Positions 45,701-58,450 of a stretch of DNA of 64,000 nt are shown in pieces. The stretch spans positions 1,240,001-1,304,000 of the forward strand of contig JALGQZ010000005.1 of the NCBI GenBank assembly GCA_023105745.1, read 5' to 3'. Each line of letters starts with the position of its first letter. Positions within the stretch are counted from its first letter, which is position 1. A program made the translations under genes and the position numbers. The DNA comes from Austropuccinia psidii. Its lineage: Eukaryota; Basidiomycota; Pucciniomycetes; Pucciniales; Sphaerophragmiaceae. The notes under the pieces are model-generated. The model was given only the letters and a program-made list of their open reading frames with translations, did no database searches and was not told the DNA's origin.

Positions 45701-47464
45701 TGTCACTTTTATGGCATATCTGAAAAGTCAATAATTACTCAAGTATAAGTAATAATACCTTAAAAGAGGTACAAAACCTCATTTATTTCAGAAGCTAATG
45801 GAACAAAAGGTAAAGGAATGTTTACCATTGGATTCTCCATAAAAGCCTACATATAAAACAATTCTAAAGCTAATGTCTAAAGTCAATACTTAAGGAATTA
45901 AGCTGAATATATGCACTTTTTTGGTCAACACATATATTCATGGTTTTTAGCTAATATCTCTTGAAATATACAAGATAGAGAGATGAACCAAAAAAAAGTC
46001 ACCATATAATTACTTCAAGAGAACAGATATGAACTTTATTTCACACATTATAAACAAAGTTAAAACTTGTAATGGATTATTTAATAAAATCAATAGAGCT
46101 GTTGACCACTTTGTTGTAAAAGTGGTCCAAACTTGAAAATAAGTAGACAGTTAGATTCTAATAGTTCATTTGTGAAGAATAATTTAATTTATATTACAAT
46201 ATTCAAGGTATAACCCCTTGAAATCATGGTTTGAAGTTTAAAATATTAAATTTTGACAGACAAGATGAGTTACAAGAAAAATCATCAAAAATAGAGTAAT
46301 AGAGTTTTGATGATATAATGAAATGCTCTTGGAAGTTTAATAATGACATGCCAAGCTATCAGAATCCACTCTCAGAATAGCTGCAGACGGTATTACTTAA
46401 AAGGTATTCATGATCAAAGTTTAAGCTTAAATTTGATCATTTATGATCACTCACTGTAATCTTATTTTAAGTTTAAAAGTCATATAAGTGATAAGACTGA
46501 TGAATTCTATTAGAATATGATTGATCATCATCAAATTCACGAAGTTTAGGCTTCTTCCAAGCGTATGACATCATCAAACCTAAAGTTACAGTGATAACTC
46601 TCAGTAATGGCATAATAATGAGGTAAGATGGTTTGATCATAATGTAATCATCACTAAACCTTACAATATTGATCAATCCTAGTAGAAAGCATCAGTACAC
46701 GTTTACTAAAAGCCTTCTGGACTCTAGAAGGGAGGTATTTACTATAAATAGAGCTCTTTTTATTCTATTTTCCCTTCAGATGCTTACAACACACTGAATA
46801 ATTAAAACAAAAAGGTAATTTCTTGATTCTTTATATATAAAACTCTTATATTATTAAAAATCAAAGATCATCCTTATAATAATAACCATTCCTCACTGCT
46901 TACGTCAATTATTTAATTGTTTTGTTTAAATTTCTCTCAAAAAACCTCAAATCCATGTAAAATCAAGATGAATTGTGATTTCTCTTAAATTTTATTGTAA
47001 ATACAATTTAAATAAGTTGTATTTCTATCTTTTGGCGTAAAATTGTTCAAAATTATTATAACAGGTATTAAAAGTAGGTTATTTCTTCTTATTATAATAA
47101 TTTTCTACCTATTCTTACTTTAATAATTCTTTAATTAATATAAATAGTATTTATATTAATTTAGAATTTTAATATTAGTAATATTATTGTTATTAATAAA
47201 AAACAATTTTCTACGCCTTCATCATTTTTTGGTAACAATAATACAGTGCTCTTAAATATATTAATTATCTTATTCTAATATATTTATTTATTATATTATT
47301 CTATTTATTTAATAATATAATTACTTTATGCCATAATTATAATAATTCTTTATTATTATAATCAATTTTATTTTATTTTATTTATTTTATTTATAAGGAC
47401 ATTCATAATACAATAACCAAAATATTAGTGATTTTTAATTCTTGTTTCATAGTCAAACCTTACA
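45701..47464 (+). repeat. 3' LTR of element B, right piece
   Basis: Continues the LTR from 21377, ends AACCTTACA. It holds the core promoter box described next. Confidence 0.88.
46742..46756 (+). promoter_or_regulatory. LTR core promoter CTATAAATAGAGCTC (element B)
   Basis: A TATA box fused to a GAGCTC palindrome, followed 25-35 bases on by TTTTCCC(T/C)TCAGA. The same string is at 53374-53388 (H) and 59961-59975 (E, minus strand). This invariance in otherwise diverged LTRs marks it as the promoter. Confidence 0.7.
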
Positions 47465-49086
47465 TGAGGTATCCTTGGTATAGGGTACCTGTCAGCTTTT
47501 GTGTAGTTTTTCAGTGCTCTGAAATCTCCACACAGCCTAGATTTGGAATAATTTCAGGATATAAGGACAGGAGTGGTGATTTCCACTATTTCATTGTGTC
47601 CTATTTTCCTGATGACATCCATTTCTAGGAGTTCATTGATGTGTTTCTCAATTTACTTCCTAGGTTCCAGAATTAATGGGTATGGAGGCCTTCTCAACAT
47701 GGGTAGATAGGGTCTTTCCACATCCAAATATAAACCTATATCATGGCCTCTTATCTTTCCTAATTGTTCTTCACCAATGGAAAATGCTAGTCTATTTTCC
47801 CTCAGCATCTTCATTAAACTAAGTTTTTGTTTACTGGTGAGTGTAATACTGAATTGGCCCTCCCTGAATTCATTCAGTAATTCTTTTAGAGGGTCATGAG
47901 TAGTTATTTGGTATATGTCAAGTGAAAATTTCTTTTCCTTGTTTAAAACAATAGTAATATGCCTGTTTTTACTATTTTAAATATCAAAGACATACATCCT
48001 CTGGTAGTCTGTTCCCAGTAAAACCCTTGGATGTGGGCATCTTCAAGCACAAAAAGGTATGGATTGAGTCTGATATCACCTTTCCTATGGGATAGAATTA
48101 TCTCTTTGATAATTGTCCCAATGGATGTCATCTTCCCTGATGAACCTTTGAGGCTCTTTGCCTTGGTTGGCAAGAGTTGTTTTTCCCAATTTGGGAAGTG
48201 ATGATCCAGATAATTTCTGGCCACTATTGAGCAGTGTACTCCACTGACAATGATTGATGGGTGTTGAGTGTTGTCTATGCAAACAGTCATCTTTGTCGCT
48301 GTCCCATATATGTATGCCTTTCCTTTAGTTGGTGTAATTAGGAATTTTTGTGAATCTTGTGTGTGTTTACACAAATTTTTGTTTGCAGTGTCTTGTGGCA
48401 TGCCTGCTTCTAACTTTATTTCCTGAATTTCTAGTGGTTTTTCCTCTTGGTACTCCAATAGAAATTCCTTTTTTGAGTCTTGGTCTTCATCAGAGTTTTC
48501 TTTGATGGCATCACCCATAGAGTCTGATTCAGAATCCTCTGTGGGGGATTCCTGCTCTGCGACTTTCTCAATGGAATATACTTTCTTCTTTGCCTTTGGA
48601 CAGTTATTGGCATAATGGCCTTTTGAGCCAAAATTGTGACAAGAATTATTCTTCTTAGTAACTTCTGCCACTCTTTCTATGGGTTTGTCCTGAAACTTCA
48701 CCCTGAAAGGTTGTTTCTCTCTGAAGCCACTGCTCTTATATGTGGAATTCTCCCTCTATTTGTTCTTTTACTTAAATATTTGAAGGTGTTTGCAATTTCA
48801 TCTGGAGTGAAACTTTGGTTGCATCTGCATTTTACTGCATGCTCTAGTTCTCCTGGCATTTGTCTCAGGAGTTTGTGATCCCTCATCTGAATGTTTCTTT
48901 GAGGATCAATGGCTTTAAGTCTTTCATACTGTCTAAGACACCATTCATATGTATCTTTGTCAACAGAATACATGTCATCTTTAAATGATATTCTCTTTTT
49001 CCATATCCAAGTACCATTACTGTACTTTTGAGTGATTTGACTCTTCCACCATGGTCAGTTTCTCCTTCCATGGATTTCTTTCATTT

Positions 49087-50536
49087 TGTCACAACCATGG
49101 CAATTCACCTCCTTGGATCCCCATATGGCATATCAAGCCATAGTTCTTTTATGGCCAATTGACCATATCCATCACCAGTGTCCAATATGGCCACGTCATC
49201 ACCTTATGGACCATTTATGGCCATTTGTGTTTTGGGGCATTCATGGCCCTTCACCTCAATCCAGAACCCATAGCGGCAATTTATGCCCAAATGGGTATTT
49301 CTGGTCATTTCCCTCAAAACCAGGGGAAATGGCCCAAATGGCTGTTTTTGGCCATTTGGGTTCATAATGCGCATTTGCGCATATTTGCGCACTTTTGTGC
49401 ATTTTGCGCATTTTTGCGCACTTTGACACAAAGTGTCCAAAAGACACTTTCCCGCCTTTTGGGCCAGGTTTTGGCTCAGAACCCAAAAGTGGACAAAAAC
49501 CCCAAAGGGCCCAGAAATACTTTTCCAAGCTCTGAAGCCATCACATCCATCCTTTTCCCCTCTGCCTTTCCATCTCAAGACCTTTGGACGTAATCTTCTT
49601 GCCAATGAACCAATATGCCATAAATGATGTTATATATCATTGTGCATCATTTTTCAACAGCAATTCAATGGTGGCAATATCAAATGGTCATTTCAACATT
49701 CCAACATCTCATAAAGTCATCAAGGCACCCAATCATTCAGAGGAATCATCAAGGCTCCAGAGGAAGTGTTTCAGCGTCAAAGACCAATGACGCCATCAAG
49801 CAGTCATTGGTTATTCTCACTCCAAGTATTCCTTCCAAGGGAATACTGTCAATTAATTCTCAAGGTGTATTCAAGAGGCAGTGCCAAAAGAAGTTGTCAA
49901 GTGTCAAAGCTCCACTCAATCCATCTTGGCAACCACATTCATTTCAATACAGTCTGGATCCATCAAGAACTGTATTTCACTTTTAAGCATGGGAAGTTCA
50001 TTCAACACAATTTAATTTCAATATCAGCCAGCTGTATCAATTCCCAAAACAATCAATACAGCCTCAAGGATCAATACAGATCAGCTTTCAGCCTGAAGAA
50101 CTCAAGCTCCCAACTTTTCACATATACCGGCTACTCTTTCCACCCTGGGGGGTTTTTCCCCAGTTAATTAATATACTTTGATTTTATTTTATCTTTATTT
50201 TCTTTTCATTTTAGTTAAGAAAGTACTGATATTATTAAGTCAGTCATTTAGCACTTTTCTCTTTCTCTTTCTTCGCCTGTCAATGGATATTTGGTGGTCA
50301 TATCCTTACTAATTTCATTATTCATTTTTGGCAGGTTGAAACAGTGATTAAGGACTTACTTGGTTGGCTCTTTGGCCATTTGGCTTCCCTTTCCTCTTTG
50401 AATCTCATCTTGTACCTGCATATCTTTTAGAGGAATTCTTTCTTATTATTTTTTGTTCTTTATTCTTTTGGAGTCTTCCAAGTGAGTTCCCTGATTGCTG
50501 AGTGCCAGGCCACTCTTGTATTTCTGTCCAAGAGCC
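49087..50536 (+). mobile_element. Solo LTR I (1450 bp), C-like family
   Basis: It starts TGTCACAACCATGG and ends CCCCTGTGACA, flanked by CATTT at 49082-49086 and 50537-50541. Its 3' third matches the C LTR layout (CATATACC, CTGGGG...CCCCAG, AGTTAATTAAT, GGTTGAAACAGTG, GAGTGCCAGGCC), so it is a related but separate family. The 5' part is richer in G+C and carries the TGCGCA array (49367-49421). No internal sequence remains. Confidence 0.9.
49367..49421. repeat. TGCGCA array in solo LTR I
   Basis: TGCGC at about 49368, 49376, 49386, 49405 and 49415, with TGTGC at 49396, spaced mostly 9-10 bases. An 8-bp inverted repeat AAAGTGTC/GACACTTT follows at about 49430-49450. Confidence 0.8.
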
Positions 50537-51351
50537 CCTGTGACACATTTCTGTGTACAAAATACTAGCATTTCCTTTAAATTCTGAATTGAGGCTAGCA
50601 GTAATCTAGTAGTCTCGTATGCTTGGTACATCAATGAAGAGTCCATCAATATAATTAATGAGTTCCATATTACCATATCCTACTGTTCCAGAGAATTTGG
50701 GCCAGCGTGAGGCCTCTTAAATTTCTTTCAATGCCTCTTTCTCATAATAAGACATATTATCTCCATCCTGGTATTGAGATGGAGATCTTGCCTTATTTTC
50801 CAATTTGGAATCTTGTTTGATGTCCTCTTCATGATAAGGATTATCCATAAAATGGACTTGTGGTTGGGGCTTCATGTTATTGTAGACATTCAAAAGCTTG
50901 TTTATGTCTTGATCCAGACAATGCCTGTCCCTTTTTCTGTGGTGTTGTTCTTCAAAGACTTGATTCATTCTTTTGTTGGTCTCTTCAGAGGCTTTGCTCA
51001 ATTGAGCATGTCCCTCTTGAAGATTTTTGACAATCTTTTCCATGGAGGCGGTTAATCTTTTCATCCTCTCATGGCTTGCTTGCAGTTCTGAAAACTGCTT
51101 TTAACTTTTTTCAGAAAATTGGGACATTTGTAAACAAATTTGATCACTTTTTAAGCTACTCTCAGGTGTAACAACATTATGTTCAATTTGATTGGGGGTA
51201 ATATTTCTATTAATGGGGCTACTGATTCTAGAAGTATGTAAAACTATTTCTGGCTCTTGTGTACTTCTTTCACCAATTCCAACAGCTTATGGATCATTAG
51301 TTCTGTCTCTTTCTCCCTTTGGTTGAAAGAGGTCTTGTTTTTTCCCTTGTA

Positions 51352-52148
51352 TCCTATAAAACATCAATCCATTCTTCTACTAGCAAAACACCAGCAATGC
51401 TAGAAAAAGGTTGGAATCCAAGACTTCCTTATGATACCCTCAAAAAGTACTTAGTGGATATACATCCAACAGCAAGCAGTTTTAAGATAATGCTTGACAA
51501 AGCAAGACACCATGCAAACAGATGTATGCAAGATTCTTTGATATATGCAAAAGAAAGATGGGATAAAAGTCATAAACCACCTGACTTCAAAATAGGAGAC
51601 TTGGTCCTAGTATCAAACCTTCATTTTAATAAGATAAAAGGCCCAAAGAAATTGAAAGATTACTTTGCAGGACCATTTATGATAAAAGCACTTCATGGAC
51701 CCAATGCTGTGCAATTGGAACTCACAGGTGAATTAATGAACAAAAACCCAACCTTCCCTCTAAGTCTGATAAAACCTTACAGCGCAAGTGACAAGGAACT
51801 ATTTCAACTAAGAAATAAGCCCCCCCTGAAATACCCCCTTGGAAGAAGGAGAGGAAAAGAAAATTTTGAAAGTTCTTAAAGAAAGAAGGACAAGAAACAA
51901 AAAAGAAAGAGAATACCTTGTAAGGTATACAAATTCAACTCAAGAAGATGAATGATTACTTGAAAAAGATATAACAAATGCTGATAAACTACTAAGAAGG
52001 TTCAGACATGAAAGAAAACCTAAAGAAAAGAAAAATCAAGCATTACTGAGCTTCAAGACTAACAAGGTCTATTGAAGTGGTAGGACAGTGGATTATACCC
52101 TAATTACACATATCAGATTGTGGTACAATCTTTTTTGGTGGTAGGGAA
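51352..52148 (+). pseudogene. Element H: integrase C-terminal part and chromodomain
   Basis: The 5' end is abrupt inside the integrase ([20 protein letters not shown]), fused to fragment G. The integrase C-terminal domain is readable to about 51825. A frameshift at a C run near 51826 moves the chromodomain to another frame ([16 protein letters not shown] then a stop). It ends near 52074, followed by the purine tract GGTGGTAGGGAA at 52137-52148. Very similar to E. Confidence 0.82.
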
Positions 52149-54130
52149 TGTGAGCCTTTGAGATATGACCACATACCCAAAAAGGTCACAAGAAATATTT
52201 AAAATAATTATACCTTAATAATAATTCCTTTCAAAACTACAAAACTGCCATAAATAGGCATAAAACTTGGCTTAACTTAAAATCCAATGAATAAACATAT
52301 GAAATAAATTACAACATTGGATTCCTCATGGTAAAATACACATATACCATTTTATGGCTTATCTGTAAAGTCAATATTTAATGAGTTATAAGTAATAACA
52401 CCTTATAAAAAACATATATCCTTAATTATTTCAAATACCAATGAAACAGCATTTAAAACAAATTGTACCATTGGATTCTCCATAAACTTCTGCACATAAA
52501 ACAATTAAGAAGCTAATCTCCAAAATCAATACTTAAGGAGTTAAGCTGAATATATGCAATTTTTTCGTCAACACATATATTCAAGGATTTTAGCTAATAT
52601 TTTTTGAATTATAAATGATAGAGTGATAAACCAAAAATAATGTCACCACTTAATTACTGTAGAAAAAAAAAGTATTTTATTTCATAAGCTATAAACAAGG
52701 TTAAAAACTGTAATGGATTATTGATTAAAATCAATAGAGCTGTTGACCAATTTGTGGTGAAAGTTGTCCAAACTTAAAAAAAGTAGACAGTCAGATTATA
52801 CCAGTTCATTCGTGAAAAATGAAGTATTTTCTATTACAATGTTCAAGGTATAACCCCTTGAAATCATGGTTTGAAATTTAAAATATTAAATTTCGACAGA
52901 AAAGATGAGTTACAAGAAAAATCATCGAAAATAGAGTTTTGATGATGTAATGAATTTCTCTTGGAAGTTTAATACAGACATGACAAGCTATCAGAATCCA
53001 TTCTCAGAATAGCTGTAGCGTGTATAACTTAAAATTTATTAATGATCAAAGTTTATGCTTAAATTTGATCATTTAAGATCACTCACTGTAATCTTATTTT
53101 ACGTTTAACAGTGATATAAGTGATAAAACTGGTGAATACTATTAGAATATGATTAATAATAATAAAACTCACAAAGGTTAGGCTTCTGCCAAGCCTATGA
53201 TGTCATCAAACTTAGACTTATAGTGATAACTCTAAATAATGGCCTAATTATGAGGTAAGATGGTTTGATCATGATGTAATCATCACCAAACCTTGAATTA
53301 TTGATCAATTCTAGTAGAAATCATCAGTACACGTCTACTAGAAGCCTGTTGGACTCTAGGAGGGAGGTATTCACTATAAATAGAGCTCTTTTTACTCTGT
53401 TTTCCCCTCAGACGCTTACAAAACACTAAATCATTAAATCAAAAGGTAATATCTTTATTCTTTATATATGAAACTCTTATATTATTAAATACCAAGGATA
53501 ATCTTACTATAAGAATCATCTGTGATGTTATTATTACAATTATTTAATTGTTTTGTTTAAATTTCTCTTAAAAACCTCTATTCCACATAAAATCAAAATT
53601 AATTGTAATTTCTCTTAAAGTTCATTGTAAATACAATTTGAAAAGGTTTTATTTACATTTTTTGGCGTAAAATTATTCAAAATTATTATATTTAGTATTA
53701 AAAGTAGGTTATTTCTCTTATTATAACAATTTTTCTCTATTATTACTTTGATAATTGTATAATTAATATAAATAGTATTTATATTAACTCATAACTTTAA
53801 TATTAGTAATATTATTGATATTAATTGTTTTTTATTAATAAAAAACAGTTTTTTACGGCTTAATTATTTGTTGGTAACAATAATAAAGTGCTTTTAAATA
53901 TATTAATCATCTTATATTAATATATTTATTTATTATATTATTTCTTTTATTATAGAAATTATATTATTATATTTATTTGATAATATAATTATTTTTACAC
54001 CATAATTATAATAATTCTTTATTATTATAATTATTTTTATCTTATTTATTTCAGTTATAAGGACATTCATAGTACAATAAATAAAATATTAGTAATTTTT
54101 ACTTATTGTTTCATAGTCAAACCTTATACA
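52149..54130 (+). repeat. 3' LTR of element H (about 1.98 kb)
   Basis: Starts TGTGAGCCTTTGAG, ends near CCTTATACA (two extra bases against CCTTACA). Promoter box at 53374-53388. Closely related to the B and E LTRs. No 5' partner is visible. Confidence 0.85.
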
Positions 54131-57100
54131 TAATGATAGAGAAAAAAGAAAAGAAAAAGAAAGAAAGAAAAATTTGGCCATATCATGATAAGGTCCAAAG
54201 GGAGGGTATTGATGTTGCATGCTTCCTGAACCTGTCCAAAGAATTGACAAGTGCTCACAAAGTGGCCAAGGTGATGCTTACAACAACATATGGGTAGAAT
54301 ACCCCCTTAAAGGTGCAGTCCAGGAGAGGTAGTAACTTTCATAACTTCTTCTCTCCACCAAGCACCATAAAAGCAAACTCTTGCGGTATTTTGGTCAGGC
54401 TTGTCTGGATACAATGAATGGAAATCCTCGACAAGTTCTGGTGAGTTGGTAAGGTTGGAAGCTGGTTCCCAAGTGGGTCTTTCTGGGTCTTCACTGAATC
54501 CTCTCCACTCTACAAGATACCATAAATTACCTCTCTTGAGTTTTGAGTCCAGAACCTGAGGCATTTCCCATTCTTCTTGCTCCTCCACAAAGACTGGTGG
54601 TTGTGGCAATTGATGTTGATTTGGGATAGTTGAACGATTCACTGGTTCTAAGAAGGACACATAGAATACAGGGTGAACTGACTTCCATTGCTGAGGCAAC
54701 TTGAGGTGATATGCATGGCTTCCAATCTTCTTCTGAACTTCAAAAGGTCCCAACCATCTGTCTGATAATTTCTTGGTGGGTCTTGTTGTCTTGAGGTTCT
54801 TGGAAGCTAGACATACTTTGTCCCCAGGTTGCAAATCAGGTGGAATTGCTCTATTTCTATCTGAATACTTCTTGAATCTCCTTATTGCTGATTCTAATTC
54901 TTCTTTGACAACTTGCTGTACTGATTGCAGTTTTGTTGATAACTTTCCAGCAGGTGAATCTTGAGAAATATGGATTGAGTCAAAGCGGGGATTTCTTCCA
55001 TAAATGGTGAAAAAAGGTGATTGCTTTGTTGATGAATGTTCTGCATTATTATAGGAAAATTCAGCCAGAGGGAGCCAGGTGTACTAGTCATCTTGATGAT
55101 AGCTGACATACATCCAAAGATACTTTTCTAGAATCTGATTTACCCTCTCTGTCTGTCCATCTGTTTCAGGATGAAAAGCAGTTGAAAGATCTCTTGATAT
55201 CTTGAGCTGCTGACACAATTGAGTCCAAAATGATGAAACAAATAAAGATCCTCTATCACTGACAATACTGACTTGAAGGCCATGCTTGGAAAATACATGA
55301 CTAATGAAGATTTGAGCTAAGTCCAGAGAAGTGATTGTTCAATAAGTTGGAATGAAGATTTCCAATTTTAAAAACCTGTCCACAGCTACTAGAATTGAGT
55401 CAAAGCTGTTTGAGAAGGGCAATTGAGTGATAAAGTCCATTGATAAGGAATTTCAAGGACAAGATGGAATTTAAAGAGGCTTGAGTAGTCCAAACTTCTT
55501 GTGATGAATGTTCTTCTTTCTTGAACATTGCTTACGTGAGGACACATAGTCCTTGATGAATTTATTCATGCCAGCCCAATAAAAATCCCTCTTGATGAGC
55601 TTGAGGTTCTTCTCCTGGCCAGGATGGCCAGCCAATGGTGAGTCATGACGCTTTTGAAGAATATTGAGTTGAAGTTCTTCATGACTTGGGATTAACACTC
55701 TATCTTTGAATAATAAAAACTTGGCTTGAGGTTCAAGAGAATAATCTGGAACTGATTCACCTCTTGCTATTTGCTTGAGTATTTCTTTATAGTCTTTGTC
55801 TTTCCATACTTATTTTTGATTCTTTTCAACTAAATCTGAAAATATTTCCCCTTTGATTGAGAAGAATCTTGACTCTTGAATTCCATCTTGTTTGATTATT
55901 TGATGAAAATTTTGAGGATTCTTGCTGATGAAGTCCACTCCCCTCTCTGGGAACACGTTGTCCCAACGTGACAAGGCATCTGGTAAAGTGGCCAGCCTGC
56001 CTGGGCGGTAAGTGACAGTGAAATGAAATTCAGAAAGAAACTCAGCCCAACGGGCCTGATGACAAGTAATAACTTTGGAAGAAATAAAATACTGCAAGGA
56101 AGAGTGCTCTGTCAAGACCTCAAAAGAAGTGGAAAGAGAGAGAAGAAATGCTCTCCAGCGCTTGAGAGCCCAAACTATTCCAAGGAGTTTCTTGTCATGA
56201 ATTTAATAGTTCACCTCAGCTGGGAGAAGCTTGTGACTATCAAATGCAATCGGATGCTTTCCTGATTCATTCACCTGGCTCAGTACAGCACCCAAGGCAT
56301 AATAAGAACCATCAGTCTCTACAATAGTAGGTAGAGAATTAATGAAATGAGATAAGGTAGGAGCAGTAGTGAAAGCTTCTTTGAGTAAGTAAAACTTGCT
56401 AAGAGCTGCCTCATTGAAGATAAAGGGAGAATATTTTTTGAGAAGGGAAGTGAGAGCAGTTAGTTTTTTAGAATAATCTTTTATGACAGAACAATAAAAA
56501 TTGGCAAAGCCAAGAAAAGATTGAGGAGCCTTGATGTTTTTGGGCTGAGGCCAATTGAGGATTTGCTGAACCTTTGAAGAATCCATCTTGAGGCGATCAC
56601 TTGAAACAACACAGTGCAAGTATTCCACACTTGAGGCATGGAATACACACTTGGAGGCTTTGGCAAACAAATTATTGTCCCTCAGTCTTTGGAGGACAGA
56701 GGCCACATGTTTGACATGTTCCTCCTCATAATTGGAAAAGACCATAATATCATCTAAATAAACTACAATAAACACATCCAAGAAATCTGCAAATATATCT
56801 TTTGTAAGAATCTGGAAAGAAGCTTTAGAATCGGTAAGGCCAAATGGCATTACCAAATACTCATCACTACCATATTTGGTTCTAAAGGCAGTTGAGTGCC
56901 CATCCCCCTCTTTAATTCTCAGGAGATGATATGCACCACACAAATCTATCTTGGAGAAGACAGTGGAACCGTTGAATATGGTAAGGAGCTGGTTCATAGG
57001 AGGAACAGGATACCTGTTCTTCCTAGTGACAGCATTGAGTTTGCGGTAGTCAACACACAAACGAAGACCTCCATCCTTTTTCTTGACAAAAAGGACAGGT

Positions 57101-57536
57101 GCTCCTGTTGAAGAGGAGCTTGGCCTTATGAAACCTTTCTCTACATTCTCTTAAATGTAGGCCCGTAGTTTTTCTGACTCTTTATTTCATAATGAGTAGA
57201 TAACACCAATTGGAGGTAGAAGACCCTCCAATTCAATATGATGATCACAGGCGCGGTGTGGAGGAAGTTTCTGTTCTTTCACCTTGGAGGATACATCCAA
57301 ATATTGGTGATAAACAGGATGGACTACCTTCAACACAGTTTCAATTTCTTCTGGCTCTTCCTCCTCATCCCACTGCTCCTCCAGGGATGGATGAAAGGAT
57401 AAGGGGGGAAGGTCCATATCCCCTTGAAAGAGATGAAGTGAAGATATAGCAAGATCTTCCCCAACATCTTTTATCTCTTTGAAGTCTTCATCTCTTAATG
57501 GAAGTAATGACTGAGAGGTAATGATGGAAGGGAAGG
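54131..57536 (-). pseudogene. pol: Element K: C-family pol fragment
   Basis: Minus-strand copy of element C from the protease-RT spacer (57536) to just past pol (54131). RT 57060-56203 with YLDD and GAYHLL intact; RNase H about 56200-55810; integrase zinc region about 55700-55470 with one cysteine replaced; core with stops; integrase C-terminus and chromodomain 54834-54307 (NLWYLVEWRGF). It breaks off at both ends without LTRs. It shows the tyrosine and glutamine codons at the two places where C has stops. It lacks the region of the antisense gene. Confidence 0.85.
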
Positions 57537-57571
57537 TATGAGCCTGTGAGGTATGTATAACATACCCATAA
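57537..57571 (+). repeat. 35-bp scrap of an A-type LTR start
   Basis: TGAGCCTGTGAGGTATGT and onward match the first bases of the A LTR (4399-4429), then stop at the next element. Confidence 0.7.
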
Positions 57572-58450
57572 TGTCAGGATGAGTCTATGTTGAAGTGGTA
57601 ATAAAGCTATTTACAACTAAAACTATGACTGTGACACGTGGAAAATAGTTAAAAATGCTTTTATACGGGTTAAAGATGGATTAATTTAATAATAAAAGGG
57701 CTTTACTATAAGGAATATAGTGGTGGTGAGCGCTGTTGAAAGGCCTGGGTGCAGCTTTACCTGTTGGGTTACAATAATAAAGACTACAATACTTTAAATT
57801 AAGAGTATACCTGATTATGACCCAAGATTAAAACTGTTTTTGACAGCTTACTACGTAGGGTATTCAAGAGCAGGATGAGGAGACAATTCCGGCTGTGAAA
57901 AGCCTCCTTTCTATCCTGAAATGGGGTGGAAAGGGTGCTAGAACTTTCCACATAGAGGAAGTGAAGTTTTTTCACCCTCCAGGACTGGCTTGTGGTTTGC
58001 AAACAGCCTGTATGCCCTGTATTGGGCTCAGATGTGGTTTTGAAACCACATCTGGGTAGTTTTCACCAATACAGGGTGAAAACTTTCATCTGGGGATCTC
58101 ACAGATTGATTCTGACGTGTATGACGCGTAGAATGCTGTACAGAAACTGTATGGGACCCCAGTATTGACTGACTTATGAGGTATTGAAGTATTAACATGC
58201 TTCTTTGTCTGTTTGACACCTCATAATCAGAGTACAACTGTATCCTGTCACAATACAGCTGTATTGGTCATATTGTGGGATTATAACCTTAAAATGGCCA
58301 TAACTCTGTCAGTTTTTGAAATATCATGCTCAGAGTTGGGTCATTAGATAGCCCTGTATGAGCTCTACACAATGATACCCAATTTGGTATGGTTATCATT
58401 AAATATGACAAAGTTATCCCATGTACAAGGTTTTTGTACATAGGCATTGT
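57572..58450 (-). repeat. D-family LTR fragment (about 880 bp)
   Basis: TGTCAGGATGAGTCTATG onward follows the D LTR with many substitutions, including the hairpin, and loses similarity after about 58440. Confidence 0.8.

Larger units (their letters stand above)
6567..47464 (+). mobile_element. Element B: Ty3/gypsy retrotransposon, shattered by nested insertions
   Basis: B is present as gag-pol (6567-10728), integrase-chromodomain (19695-21064), and a 3' LTR in two pieces (21183-21377 and 45701-47464). The two coding pieces join exactly across a 5-bp duplication (AAAAC at 10724-10728 and 19695-19699), and the LTR pieces join across ACATA. Its 5' end is left of the window, before element A. 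Its right end abuts the D-family fragment G, so B inserted into G; the right flank is TGAGG at 47465-47469. It carries many stops and mutated catalytic residues and is older than its guests. Confidence 0.85.
47465..51351 (-). pseudogene. Fragment G: D-family RT, protease and gag, split by solo LTR I
   Basis: D-like sequence on the minus strand in two parts, 47465-49086 and 50537-51351. In minus-strand order: gag coiled-coil region (51064-50717), capsid (about 50700-48700), zinc knuckle with one cysteine changed to phenylalanine (CHNFGSKGHYANNC, about 48640), protease with VSGV where D has DSGA, and the start of RT (about 47700-47465). Many stops. B is inserted at its left edge and H joins its right edge. 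It is an old relic and the earliest layer I can see. Confidence 0.82.

Noticed and set aside
21183..47464. Reading B's split LTR pieces as two different LTRs
   Set aside because: The pieces join exactly once D and one ACATA copy are removed, and together match the length and order of the H and E LTRs.
49159..49605. Long ORFs on both strands of solo LTR I
   Set aside because: Both strands are open because the LTR is locally GC-richer and stop-poor; the sequence is bounded by target duplications as an LTR.
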